Shown here in pieces: positions 1 to 6,126 of a stretch of 7,233 nucleotides of DNA. The notes below the pieces were generated by a model. The model saw only the letters and a list, made by a program, of their open reading frames with translations. It made no database searches and had not been told where the DNA came from. A program made the position numbers and the translations under genes. Every line of letters begins with the position of its first letter. The stretch's first letter is position 1. Origin of the DNA: Mycoplasma sp. CAG:611 (lineage in GTDB: Bacteria; Bacillota_I; Bacilli_A; RF39; UBA660); the NCBI GenBank assembly GCA_000434175.1, contig HF999778.1, positions 1 through 7,233 on the forward strand, written 5' to 3'.

Positions 1-717
1 TGTTATACTTGCACCTGATAATTCCCAATTAGTTGCATCTATTTCAAAATTACCATTTTTTATCATATTAGTTATTGTATATTCATTTCCTAACATTTGT
101 CTTGTATATATTTTAAAGTTACCATTATATATTACATTTCTTGGTGTTCCTGTTTCTGTTTGTCCTTGATAATCATTTGGTGTTTCTTCTGTTAACCATA
201 TAATCATTTCAAATGATATATTTTCTTTTGCTTCAAGGTATCCTTTTAATATTACATTACTACCATTTTTAATTGTATAATCTTCATCTTTATTTGTTTT
301 TACTGCTACTTTTAAATAGTTATTTGGTATACATACATTAGCAGTTACACTAGTTCCATTTACTGTATAACTATTTCCTACAATACAATTATTATTTAAA
401 CTTAATTCATAATAACTTTTTATTGTACTTGTATTAGTTAATGTAATACTATAAACATTATTATTTAATCCTTGTTCATCACTTTGTGGTACTGCATTAT
501 TTAATATTATTGCTTCACTTTCATTTGTATAACTAAGTTGTAATGTACCTGCTGAAATAGTTTGTGTTGTACCACTTGCTTCAAATAACAAATAAGCCAT
601 ACTTGATCCAATTAAAAGACATGCTATTCCTACTGCTGTTACAGTTATAGATAGTATTCTTTTTTTATTAGTTTTATATTTTACTTTTAATTTTTCAAAT
701 TTTTTAAAGAAATTCAT
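1..717 (-). CDS. Membrane-anchored surface protein, TasA-like N-terminal region plus start of a carbohydrate-binding-like module (C-terminus outside window)
   Basis: An open frame of 239 codons starts at ATG 717-715 and leaves the window without a stop. AAGGAG (728-733 on the plus strand) lies nine bases upstream, which supports the start. The protein begins with a lysine-rich stretch (about residues 5-20) and then one hydrophobic segment (about 21-45), so it looks like a signal-anchor or an unusual signal peptide. Residues 48-62 (GTTQTISAGTLQL) resemble the start of the TasA/camelysin family, whose members are exported beta-sandwich proteins often processed by SipW-type peptidases. Many Asn, Thr and Ser residues and alternating hydrophobics fit an extracellular beta-rich fold. 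C111 and C129 could form a disulfide. Residues 218-235 (MIKNGNFEIDATNWELSG) look like the opening strand of a CBM4/9 or galactose-binding-like module, which would continue outside the window. The role is probably surface adhesion or matrix, by inference. Family assignment is by motif memory only. Confidence 0.75.
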   Translation of the reverse strand, partial: MNFFKKFEKLKVKYKTNKKRILSITVTAVGIACLLIGSSMAYLLFEASGTTQTISAGTLQLSYTNESEAIILNNAVPQSDEQGLNNNVYSITLTNTSTIKSYYELSLNNNCIVGNSYTVNGTSVTANVCIPNNYLKVAVKTNKDEDYTIKNGSNVILKGYLEAKENISFEMIIWLTEETPNDYQGQTETGTPRNVIYNGNFKIYTRQMLGNEYTITNMIKNGNFEIDATNWELSGASIT

Positions 718-747
718 GAGGCAACACTCCTTATCATATACACATAA

Positions 748-776
748 ATTATACAATAGATTTTTTTAATATTCAA
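748..776 (-). promoter_or_regulatory. Sigma-A-type promoter of the surface protein gene
   Basis: On the minus strand, TTGAAT (776-771) and TATAAT (753-748) are separated by exactly 17 bases. The start point would be near 741, giving a leader of about 24 nt that contains the AAGGAG ribosome binding site. The gene therefore seems to be transcribed separately from the suf operon upstream. Confidence 0.75.
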
Positions 777-817
777 GGTATTAAAATAAAATATTTATTA
801 AATTTCAAATAAAAAGT

Positions 818-897
818 TATGCACCATTTTTAGACTTTATTTTTACAAACATTACACCTTTTTTGATGTTTTTTTAGTAACTTATTACACCTTTTTT
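818..897. repeat. 33-bp-period direct repeats upstream of the surface protein promoter
   Basis: ATTACACCTTTTTT occurs exactly at 851-864 and 884-897, 33 bp apart. A weaker third copy, TATGCACCATTTTT, lies at 818-831, again 33 bp away, so the CACC cores fall at 822, 855 and 888. On the minus strand the unit reads AAAAAAGGTGTAAT. A spacing of 33 bp is about three helical turns and places the T/A tracts on one face of the DNA, 42-121 bp upstream of the -35 box. Plausible roles are a regulator-binding array or phased A-tract curvature. Nothing else is evident in the rest of the 718-935 gap apart from the promoter and a weak terminator candidate. Confidence 0.6.
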
Positions 898-904
898 ATA
901 AAAT

Positions 905-930
905 ATAATAAAAATATGTAAAATTATTAT
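905..930 (-). terminator. Weak candidate terminator after sufU
   Basis: Just past the sufU stop, the minus strand can form a seven-pair stem made only of A-T pairs (924-930 with 905-911), followed by T-rich sequence. The lack of any G-C pair makes this a poor terminator. It is listed because no better candidate exists before the next promoter, and the call could easily be wrong. Confidence 0.25.
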
Positions 931-935
931 TTTTT

Positions 936-1358
936 TTACATATTTTCTAATACTTTTCTAATAGCTTTAGTAGGTAACAAAGCACAAGTTTTTCTATTAG
1001 GTTGTAAATATATTTCTTCATATACATTTAAATCTTTTAAAACATCTTTATTATATTCTTTTTCATTAATCATATTTTCATAATTATCTAATATATTTAA
1101 TACTTCTTCTTTTGTTTTACCTATTAAAAGTCTATTCATAATAGAAGTAGCACTTGTTGATATAGCACAAGCTTCTCCAAAAAATGTTATATCTTTTATT
1201 ATATTATCTTCTATTTTAAAATATATATCTAAATTATCAATACAACTTTCATTATTAGTATTTACTTTTATATAAGATTTATCATTAGGTATTTTTTTAT
1301 TAAAAGGATTTTGATAATTATCTAACATAATTTCTCTTTTTATATTTCTATCTATCAT
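936..1358 (-). CDS. sufU: Iron-sulfur cluster assembly protein SufU (zinc-dependent sulfur acceptor)
   Basis: SufU takes sulfur from the cysteine desulfurase SufS through a zinc site and passes it to the SufBCD complex in the cytoplasm. The 140-residue length matches the family (about 145). The opening (IKREIMLDNYQNPFNKK, residues 6-22) is the typical IscU/SufU start. All four expected zinc/active-site positions are present: C39 and D41 (SCID, with Ile replacing the usual Gly), C64 (GEACAIS) and C125 (RKTCALL). A longer loop separates C64 and C125, as expected of SufU rather than IscU. The ATG overlaps the sufS stop as ATGA, and GAGGT lies six bases upstream within the sufS end, so translational coupling to sufS is likely. 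This is the last gene of the operon in the window; the sufB usually found next in Firmicutes is absent. Confidence 0.95.
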   Translation of the reverse strand: MIDRNIKREIMLDNYQNPFNKKIPNDKSYIKVNTNNESCIDNLDIYFKIEDNIIKDITFFGEACAISTSATSIMNRLLIGKTKEEVLNILDNYENMINEKEYNKDVLKDLNVYEEIYLQPNRKTCALLPTKAIRKVLENM

Positions 1359-2551
1359 AATACTACCTCAAATATATTTTTACTTGCTTTTAATTTATCT
1401 ATTAAAATATCTATTTCTTCTTTTGTATTATAAAAATACAAACTAATTCTACAAGTATTTTTTATACCTAATTCATCTTTTAATATTTTAGCACAATGAT
1501 TACCTGCTCTTACACATATATTATAATTATTTAGATAAACTGCTGTATCTTGAGCAAATACATCTTTAATATTAAACATAACAATACCAGAATCACTATT
1601 TTTATTATAAACTACAATATTATCTATTTTTTCTAATTCATTTACTAAATATTTCCTTAATTCTAGTTCATATTTATGAATATTTTCCATACCAATACTA
1701 TTTAAATAATCAATAGCAGTACCTAGCCCTAATACTCCTTCAATATTTTGTGTACCTGCTTCTAATCTTGTAGGTAAACTTTTATATTCAAATTCTCCAT
1801 TTGCTTCAAAAGATGTATTCATTCCTCCGCCAAAGTTAATTGGACTTGTTTTATCTAATAAACTATATTTTCCATATAATACCCCAATTCCTGTTGGTCC
1901 TAACATTTTATGTCCTGAAAAAGCTAAAAAATCAATATTTAAATCATTTACATCTGTTTTTAAATGTGGTATACTTTGTGCCCCATCTACAACAAAATAA
2001 ATATTATTTTCTTTAGCAAACTTTCCTATTTCTTTAATAGGTCTTATATCTCCTACAGTATTTGTAATATGAGCAATAGAAATTACTTTAGTATTTTTAG
2101 TAACAACACTTTTTAAATTATCTAAAGTTAATTTTAAATCTTTATCTAAAGGAACATATTTTATTTTAAAACCTATTTCTTTTTGTAATTCTAACCATGG
2201 TAAAACATTACTAGCATGTTCTGCTTTAGATAAAATAACTTCATCTTTTTTAGTTAAAACATGTTTCATAAAACCAAATACAATTATATTTAAACTTTCT
2301 GTTGTTCCCTTAGTAAACACTATTTCATCACTTCTTTTAGCATTTATAAATTTAGCAACTTTACTTCTTGTTTCTTCATATAATCTATCTACAATTAAAC
2401 TATTATTATAATCTCCCCTATGAGCATTAGCAGTATATTTTGTATAATAAGAAACAATACTATCTAACACTACTTTAGGTTTTAAAGTAGTTGCCCCATT
2501 ATCAAAATATATTACATTTGTTTTTAATATATCAAAATCTTCTCTATTCAA
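1355..2551 (-). CDS. sufS: Cysteine desulfurase SufS
   Basis: A PLP enzyme that converts cysteine to alanine and holds the sulfur as a persulfide for cluster assembly. The 398 residues are near family length. Visible landmarks are YFDNGATTLKP (15-25), the cofactor aspartate in FVVDGAQS (186-193), the PLP-binding lysine K215 in FSGHKMLGP, and the nucleophilic C353 in VRAGNHCAK (347-355). In many homologues the residue two before this Cys is His; here it is Asn. RISLYFYNTKEEID (368-381) is the usual C-terminal signature. The short loop around C353 marks the SufS (group II) type, which fits pairing with SufU next door. The start is TTG at 2551-2549, supported by a strong GGAGGTGA nine bases or so upstream; the reading begins two bases after the sufD stop. 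The stop overlaps sufU by four bases. Confidence 0.96.
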   Translation of the reverse strand: MNREDFDILKTNVIYFDNGATTLKPKVVLDSIVSYYTKYTANAHRGDYNNSLIVDRLYEETRSKVAKFINAKRSDEIVFTKGTTESLNIIVFGFMKHVLTKKDEVILSKAEHASNVLPWLELQKEIGFKIKYVPLDKDLKLTLDNLKSVVTKNTKVISIAHITNTVGDIRPIKEIGKFAKENNIYFVVDGAQSIPHLKTDVNDLNIDFLAFSGHKMLGPTGIGVLYGKYSLLDKTSPINFGGGMNTSFEANGEFEYKSLPTRLEAGTQNIEGVLGLGTAIDYLNSIGMENIHKYELELRKYLVNELEKIDNIVVYNKNSDSGIVMFNIKDVFAQDTAVYLNNYNICVRAGNHCAKILKDELGIKNTCRISLYFYNTKEEIDILIDKLKASKNIFEVVL

Positions 2552-2553
2552 TA

Positions 2554-3285
2554 TTATTCACCTCCAATAAGTTTTAAATCTTCTAAAATCATATTTCTAT
2601 TTAAGAAATTTATATCCATATTACTAAGTAAAAAAGCTTTAGCTAAAAGTCGTTCACTTTCTTTTTTATTTAATCCTCTTGATTTTAAATAAAACATCTC
2701 TTCTTCTTTAAAATGTCCTATATAACAAGAATGATTAGAAATAGTATCATAATTATTAACAAGTAAATTAGGTTTTATACTAGAATTATTATCTTTTTTT
2801 AATATTATTTTACTATCTTGATTACATATAACATTACTACTTTCTTTATTAATAATTCCATTTATTAAAAAATCTAATTTAGAAGATGTAACATTTAATC
2901 CATGATTAATTACCTTACTATTTGTATTCTTACTATTATGATTTATATTTATTATATAAGTATTATCATCTATATTTATACAAGAATATTTATATTCTAA
3001 AGATGTATAAGGATAGTCTAAATTAATATTAGTTATTAAACTACAATTAAAACTAAATCTATTAAATACAATATTACTATTTTCTAAAATATTGTATATA
3101 TTATTAGAATAACTATTTTTATAATATTCAAATATATTTATATTATTAGATAAATATATTTCATAAGAACAATTACTATTTAAATAAATAATTGTAGTAT
3201 CTTTATCTATATATATTTTATTATTATTTATTTTTAAATCAAAATTACTATTTATAATATTGTTATTCACTATTATTTTATTCAT
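2554..3285 (-). CDS. sufD: Short, divergent SufD-like subunit of the SufBCD scaffold
   Basis: SufD normally pairs with SufB on two SufC ATPases to form the cluster-building scaffold. The recognisable part is C-terminal: KPNLLVNNYDTISNHSCYIG (171-190) followed by EEEMFYLKSRGLNKKESERL (194-213) matches the SufB/SufD core. The SxHxxxxG form favours SufD over SufB, and H185 corresponds to the SufD His proposed to help cluster formation. At 243 residues it is little more than half the usual length (about 430). It lacks the N-terminal helical domain and appears to keep only the beta-helix and C-terminal helices. It is extremely Asn-rich (48 of 243 by count) and has a lower GC content than its neighbours. 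The position between sufC and sufS is the normal sufD place. The ATG start has AAGGA eight bases upstream. Fast evolution or reduction is inferred; a full frame argues against a pseudogene. Confidence 0.8.
   Translation of the reverse strand: MNKIIVNNNIINSNFDLKINNNKIYIDKDTTIIYLNSNCSYEIYLSNNINIFEYYKNSYSNNIYNILENSNIVFNRFSFNCSLITNINLDYPYTSLEYKYSCINIDDNTYIININHNSKNTNSKVINHGLNVTSSKLDFLINGIINKESSNVICNQDSKIILKKDNNSSIKPNLLVNNYDTISNHSCYIGHFKEEEMFYLKSRGLNKKESERLLAKAFLLSNMDINFLNRNMILEDLKLIGGE
2558..2565 (-). promoter_or_regulatory. Strong ribosome binding site that fixes the TTG start of sufS
   Basis: The minus strand reads GGAGGTGA, a full match to the 16S rRNA tail, placed inside the last codons of sufD (Gly-Gly-Glu). 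It precedes the TTG at 2551-2549 at a normal distance. This supports the TTG start and links the end of sufD to sufS translation. Confidence 0.8.
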
Positions 3286-3315
3286 AATATTATTCCTTAT
3301 CTATAATAGAAGCCT

Positions 3316-4050
3316 TTAATTATTAAATATTCCATAACCAAATTTATCTATTTTTTCTGCTAATGTTATATCCCCTGTTTCTACTATTTTACCATCTTTT
3401 AAAACATGTATATAATCTGGTTTTATATATTCTAATATCCTTGGATAATGTGTAATCATAAGAATACTTGTATCTTTATTTTCTTTTAAATAATTATTTA
3501 TATTATCACATACTATTTTTAAACTATCAACATCAAGTCCTGAATCAAGTTCATCAAGAATAATAAGTTTTGGTTTTAACATTTTCATTTGAAGAATTTC
3601 ATTTTTCTTTTTTTCTCCTCCAGAAAAGTTAGTATTTAATGATCTATGCATCATTTCTTTATTTAATTTTAAATCATTAAAGTCTTTTTCCATTTCTTTA
3701 ATAAAATCATATAAACTTACTTGTTCTTTATTAACACTGTTAATAGCACTTCTTAAAAATTCACTATTAGTAACTCCTTCAATTTCTAAAGGATTTTGAA
3801 ATGCTAAAAAGATACCTAATCTTGCTCTTTCATCTGTTTCTAAAGAAAGTATACTTTTATTATTAAATAAAATATCTCCTTTTGTTACTTTATAATTAGT
3901 ATTTCCCATGATTACTTTAGATAAAGTTGATTTACCAACACCATTTGGACCCATAATTACATGTATTTTATTATCTAATATATCTAAATTAAAGTTTTCT
4001 AAAACTATTTTATCTTTGATTTTAACTTCTAAATCTTTTATTTGCAACAT
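3316..4050 (-). CDS. sufC: Fe-S cluster assembly ATPase SufC
   Basis: ABC-type ATPase that drives conformational change in the SufBCD scaffold; soluble, not a transporter. In the 244-residue form used here, Walker A is GPNGVGKST (34-42), the Q-loop is AFQNP (Q85), the signature is NFSGGEKKKNEI (141-152), Walker B is LIILDELDSGLDVD (162-175) and the switch histidine is H201. FSGGEKKxNEILQ is diagnostic for SufC. The start is ATG 4050-4048: it gives the usual N-terminus (MLQIKDLEV) and has GGTGGTGA six bases upstream. A longer in-frame version from a TTG at 4095 would add a hydrophobic stretch of 15 residues, has no ribosome binding site and overlaps the promoter, so it was rejected. This is the first gene of the operon; 30 bases separate it from sufD. 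Confidence 0.96.
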   Translation of the reverse strand: MLQIKDLEVKIKDKIVLENFNLDILDNKIHVIMGPNGVGKSTLSKVIMGNTNYKVTKGDILFNNKSILSLETDERARLGIFLAFQNPLEIEGVTNSEFLRSAINSVNKEQVSLYDFIKEMEKDFNDLKLNKEMMHRSLNTNFSGGEKKKNEILQMKMLKPKLIILDELDSGLDVDSLKIVCDNINNYLKENKDTSILMITHYPRILEYIKPDYIHVLKDGKIVETGDITLAEKIDKFGYGIFNN

Positions 4051-4063
4051 AAAAATCACCACC

Positions 4064-4095
4064 ATTATAATAACACTAAAAGTTATTTTTAACAA
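4064..4095 (-). promoter_or_regulatory. Candidate promoter of the suf operon
   Basis: On the minus strand, TTGTTA (4095-4090) is followed after 17 bases by TATTAT (4072-4067). An overlapping TATAAT lies at 4069-4064 with a 20-base spacer. The start point would be near 4060-4057, leaving a very short leader, so the operon mRNA may begin within or just before the GGTGGTGA. It lies just downstream of the rny terminator, which makes a separate suf transcript likely. No obvious IscR- or Fur-type palindrome is seen. Confidence 0.5.
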
Positions 4096-4115
4096 GAAAT
4101 CTTACTATTTTAAAT

Positions 4116-4144
4116 AAAAAAATAACCCTAAATGGTTATTTTTT
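4116..4144 (-). terminator. Rho-independent terminator of rny (symmetrical)
   Basis: An 11-pair stem joins 4117-4127 and 4134-4144 around a six-base loop. The core is AATAACC/GGTTATT. On the minus strand the hairpin runs into a run of seven T (4122-4116), ten bases after the rny stop. The plus strand also has a T run, so it could work both ways, but no plus-strand gene ends here. Confidence 0.85.
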
Positions 4145-4154
4145 AAATATTTTA

Positions 4155-5711
4155 CTATTTTGCTTCTTCCGTTACTCTTGTTTCTCTTATTACAGTTACT
4201 TTAATTGTACCTGGATATTGCATTTCTTTTTCTATTTTTTCTTTTATTTCTCTAGCTATCTTATGACTTGTTAAATCATCAACTTCTTCAGGTTTAACAA
4301 GTATTCTAAGTTCACGACCTGCTTGAAGAGCATAACTTTTTTCTATACCTTTAATATCTAAAGTCATATTTTCAAGTTGTTCTAAACGTTTAATATAATT
4401 TTCTAATGAATCATTTCTAGCCCCAGGTCTTGATGCTGATAGTGCATCTGCGATTTGAACTAAAGTAGATATTACACTAGTTGATTCTGTATCCCCATGA
4501 TGTGATGCAATAGCATTAATAACAACATCATTTTCTTTATATTTTTTAGCTATTTCTACTCCAATATCAACATGACTACCTTCAATTTCATGATCTATTG
4601 CTTTACCTATATCATGTAAAAGACCTGCTCTTTTAGCAAGTGAAACATTTTCTCCAAGTTCTGCTGCCATAACACCTGCTAAAGACGCTACTTCCATTGA
4701 ATGTTGTAATGCATTTTGTCCGTAACTAGTTCTAAAATGTAATTTACCAATTATTTCAATTAATTCAGTAGGTACTCTTGTTATTCCAAGTTTAAATAAT
4801 GCATCATTTCCATATTCAATAATTTTTTGTTTCATTTCTTTTACTGTTTTATCATATATTTCTTCAATTCTAGTTGGATGAATTCTTCCATCTTTTATTA
4901 AAGTTTCAATAGTAATTTTAGCTATTTCTCTTCTTAAAGGATCAAAACTAGATATTACAATAACTTCAGGTGTATCATCTATTATTAAGTCAACTCCTGT
5001 TATTGATTCAATTGTCCTAATATTTCTTCCTTCCCTACCTATTATTCTTCCCTTCATTTCATTATTTGGAAGTTCAATAGTAGAAACAGTATGTTCATTA
5101 GCCATATCTTGTGAATATTTTTGCATTGAAGATACAAGTAATTCTTTAGCTTTTTTATCTACTACAAGTTTAGCTTCTTCTTCTTGTTCTTTAATATAAG
5201 ATGTAATTTCTGTACTCATTTCTTCTTCAACTTTTTTCATAACTAATTCTTTGGCTTTTTCTTTATTAAGTCCACTTATTTTAGAAAGCATATCAATTTG
5301 TTCTTGTTTAATTTTTTCTATTTCTTCTTTATCATCTTGGATTTTATTAAGCTTTTCATTTAACTTATCTTCACGTTCATCTAATAATTGTTCTCTTTTT
5401 TGAAAAGTTTCATCACGTTTATCCATATTTTGTTCACGAAGTACAAGTCTATTTTCCATTTCTTTTACTTCATCTTTTTTTTCTTTTATTTCCTTTTCAA
5501 GTGTTTCTTTTAACTTATTTGATTCTTCTCTAGCTTCAAAAATTAAATCTTTCTTTATTCTTTCAGATTCTTTTTGTGCTTCTTCAATTAAATTTTTTGC
5601 TTTATCTTTTGCATTATTTTTCTTTATTAAATTTATAATAAAAACAATTCCTGCCCCGATAATTAATCCAACAATGACAAGTAAAATAGAAAGTAGTATA
5701 TTATTTTCCAT
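4155..5711 (-). CDS. rny: Ribonuclease Y
   Basis: Membrane-bound endoribonuclease that starts decay of many mRNAs in Bacillota. At 518 residues it has the standard length and domain order: one N-terminal membrane segment (about 5-28), a long charged coiled coil (about 32-205), a KH RNA-binding domain with GRIIGREGRN (221-230), and an HD metal-dependent phosphohydrolase domain with the HD pair at H366-D367 (GLLHDIGK) and a further SHHGD (403-407). The C-terminal region after about residue 430 is well conserved. The ATG start has GGAGGAATT five bases upstream. The gene has its own promoter and terminator, so it is monocistronic here. RNase Y is known in Bacillus subtilis to act on type I toxin mRNAs such as bsrG, which is relevant to the putative toxin locus immediately upstream. 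That link is inferred only from adjacency. Confidence 0.98.
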   Translation of the reverse strand: MENNILLSILLVIVGLIIGAGIVFIINLIKKNNAKDKAKNLIEEAQKESERIKKDLIFEAREESNKLKETLEKEIKEKKDEVKEMENRLVLREQNMDKRDETFQKREQLLDEREDKLNEKLNKIQDDKEEIEKIKQEQIDMLSKISGLNKEKAKELVMKKVEEEMSTEITSYIKEQEEEAKLVVDKKAKELLVSSMQKYSQDMANEHTVSTIELPNNEMKGRIIGREGRNIRTIESITGVDLIIDDTPEVIVISSFDPLRREIAKITIETLIKDGRIHPTRIEEIYDKTVKEMKQKIIEYGNDALFKLGITRVPTELIEIIGKLHFRTSYGQNALQHSMEVASLAGVMAAELGENVSLAKRAGLLHDIGKAIDHEIEGSHVDIGVEIAKKYKENDVVINAIASHHGDTESTSVISTLVQIADALSASRPGARNDSLENYIKRLEQLENMTLDIKGIEKSYALQAGRELRILVKPEEVDDLTSHKIAREIKEKIEKEMQYPGTIKVTVIRETRVTEEAK

Positions 5712-5741
5712 TTATAATTCCTCCATTTAACTGTCACTTAA

Positions 5742-5790
5742 TTAACATAAGTTAATCTACTTTAATTGTAAAATTTTATTTAACTTATGT
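5742..5790. repeat. Inverted repeat flanking the rny start point
   Basis: ACATAAGTTAA (5745-5755) and TTAACTTATGT (5780-5790) are perfect 11-bp inverted copies. The upstream copy overlaps the -35 box and spacer; the downstream copy falls just inside the transcript. The downstream copy is itself part of a smaller palindrome (TTAAC-ATAA-GTTAA, 5742-5755). A two-site operator is possible, but chance is not excluded in such AT-rich DNA. Confidence 0.45.
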
Positions 5791-5793
5791 CAA
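5765..5793 (-). promoter_or_regulatory. Near-consensus sigma-A promoter of rny
   Basis: The minus strand has a perfect TTGACA (5793-5788), a 17-base spacer and TACAAT (5770-5765). Transcription would start near 5758, giving a leader of about 47 nt with the GGAGGAATT ribosome binding site. This is one of the two strongest promoters in the window. Confidence 0.85.
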
Positions 5794-5858
5794 GTAAAAA
5801 TAATTTATTTAAAAATGTAAGAAAATAAAACCTTAATATTTATAAATGTTCGCTTGTT

Positions 5859-5864
5859 TATAAT
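5859..5864 (+). promoter_or_regulatory. -10 element of the putative toxin mRNA
   Basis: A perfect TATAAT lies on the plus strand with a start point expected near 5871. The -35 region at a 17-base spacing (ATATTT) is poor, so the promoter looks weaker than the opposing antisense promoter, as is usual for type I toxin loci. The leader to the start codon would be about 68 nt. Confidence 0.5.
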
Positions 5865-5915
5865 AGAAATATCTGATATATTAACTATTAGGAAATATTT
5901 AATTGCTGAGTGCCT

Positions 5916-5935
5916 ACCTCCATAAAGGAGGTGAT
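5916..5935 (+). promoter_or_regulatory. Shine-Dalgarno hairpin that hides the toxin ribosome binding site
   Basis: AAGGAGGTGAT (5925-5935) is an 11-base perfect match to the 16S rRNA tail, seven bases from GGAGG to the ATG. Its GGAGGT (5927-5932) pairs perfectly with ACCTCC (5916-5921) across a five-base loop, with one more T-G pair possible outside. The site is therefore strong in sequence but closed by default. A leader of this CCTACCTCC-loop-GGAGGTG form is, to my knowledge, typical of short holin-like toxin genes in Bacillota. Confidence 0.75.
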
Positions 5936-5938
5936 GTT

Positions 5939-6013
5939 ATGACTAAAAAAGATTTTTTAATATCCTCATTAATCATAATCATTATTTTACTTGTGATTTT
6001 ATTATTAAAATGA
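5939..6013 (+). CDS. Putative type I toxin: 24-residue hydrophobic peptide
   Basis: A plus-strand frame of 24 codons runs from ATG 5939 to TGA 6011-6013, followed directly by TAA. The peptide opens with MTKKDF, then an unbroken hydrophobic run of Ile, Leu and Val (about residues 6-23) and ends in a single Lys, so it should insert as one membrane helix. The perfect Shine-Dalgarno in a hairpin, the long structured 3' region and the convergent antisense RNA all fit type I toxins, which depolarise or damage the membrane when overproduced. It lacks the Fst-type Pro/Gly pattern and looks closer to the 'putative holin-like toxin' group. It lies between rny and spoVIF and is the only plus-strand gene in the window. 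Toxicity is inferred; a small regulatory membrane peptide is the alternative. Confidence 0.7.
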   Translation: MTKKDFLISSLIIIIILLVILLLK

Positions 6014-6017
6014 TAAT

Positions 6018-6051
6018 TAAAAAAGCACTCAATCATATGTGATTAAGTGCT
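6018..6051 (-). terminator. Terminator of the antisense RNA
   Basis: On the minus strand AGCACTTAATCA (6051-6040) pairs with TGATTGAGTGCT (6035-6024) over 12 positions including one G-T pair, with a four-base loop, and is followed directly by a T run (6024-6019). On the plus strand the same hairpin has a C-A mismatch and no T run. That asymmetry indicates it evolved to stop minus-strand transcription. Confidence 0.8.
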
Positions 6052-6066
6052 AACCCAAAATTTTAA

Positions 6067-6108
6067 GGTAAGTACTCAACATTGCAAAATTAAGTATTTC
6101 CCTTTTTT
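6067..6108 (+). terminator. Terminator of the toxin mRNA
   Basis: On the plus strand GGTAAGTACTCAA (6067-6079) pairs with TTAAGTATTTCCC (6090-6102), with two mismatches and one G-T pair, followed by six T (6103-6108). The toxin mRNA would be about 238 nt. The left arm is the same sequence that can instead pair with the 5' leader at 5907-5919, so terminator folding and leader pairing compete. Confidence 0.6.
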
Positions 6109-6126
6109 ATTATATTCAAGATTTCC

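Noticed and set aside
818..897. Short CRISPR-like array
   Set aside because: Units are 14 bp in a 33-bp period with AT-rich, partly similar spacers and no cas genes; it fits a regulatory repeat better.
4051..4095. N-terminal extension of SufC from TTG 4095 with a hydrophobic stretch
   Set aside because: SufC is soluble, the extension has no ribosome binding site and covers the promoter; ATG 4050 has both the family N-terminus and a good ribosome binding site.
3908..4117. 69-codon plus-strand frame opposite the sufC start
   Set aside because: It lies opposite the conserved SufC Walker A region and the suf promoter, has no clear ribosome binding site, and its sequence is a by-product of the sufC codons.
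5845..5858. GTTCG near the toxin -10 box as a LexA/SOS site
   Set aside because: Only one half-site is present; the matching GAAC half at the right distance is missing.
5934..5942. ATG-TTA-TGA mini-frame overlapping the toxin start
   Set aside because: Its ATG is only two bases after GGAGG, too close for normal initiation; the toxin ATG at 5939 has ideal spacing.
5939..6013. Mycoplasma-type code with TGA read as Trp
   Set aside because: TGA serves as the stop of sufS in an ATGA overlap with sufU and of the peptide, and Trp codons seen in sufS and the surface protein are TGG. Both TGA stops are followed in frame by another stop, so this is suggestive rather than decisive.
5939..6013. Fst/Ldr-family assignment for the small peptide
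   Set aside because: The Pro-x-hydrophobic-Gly pattern and charged tail of Fst are missing; only the generic single-helix form is shared.
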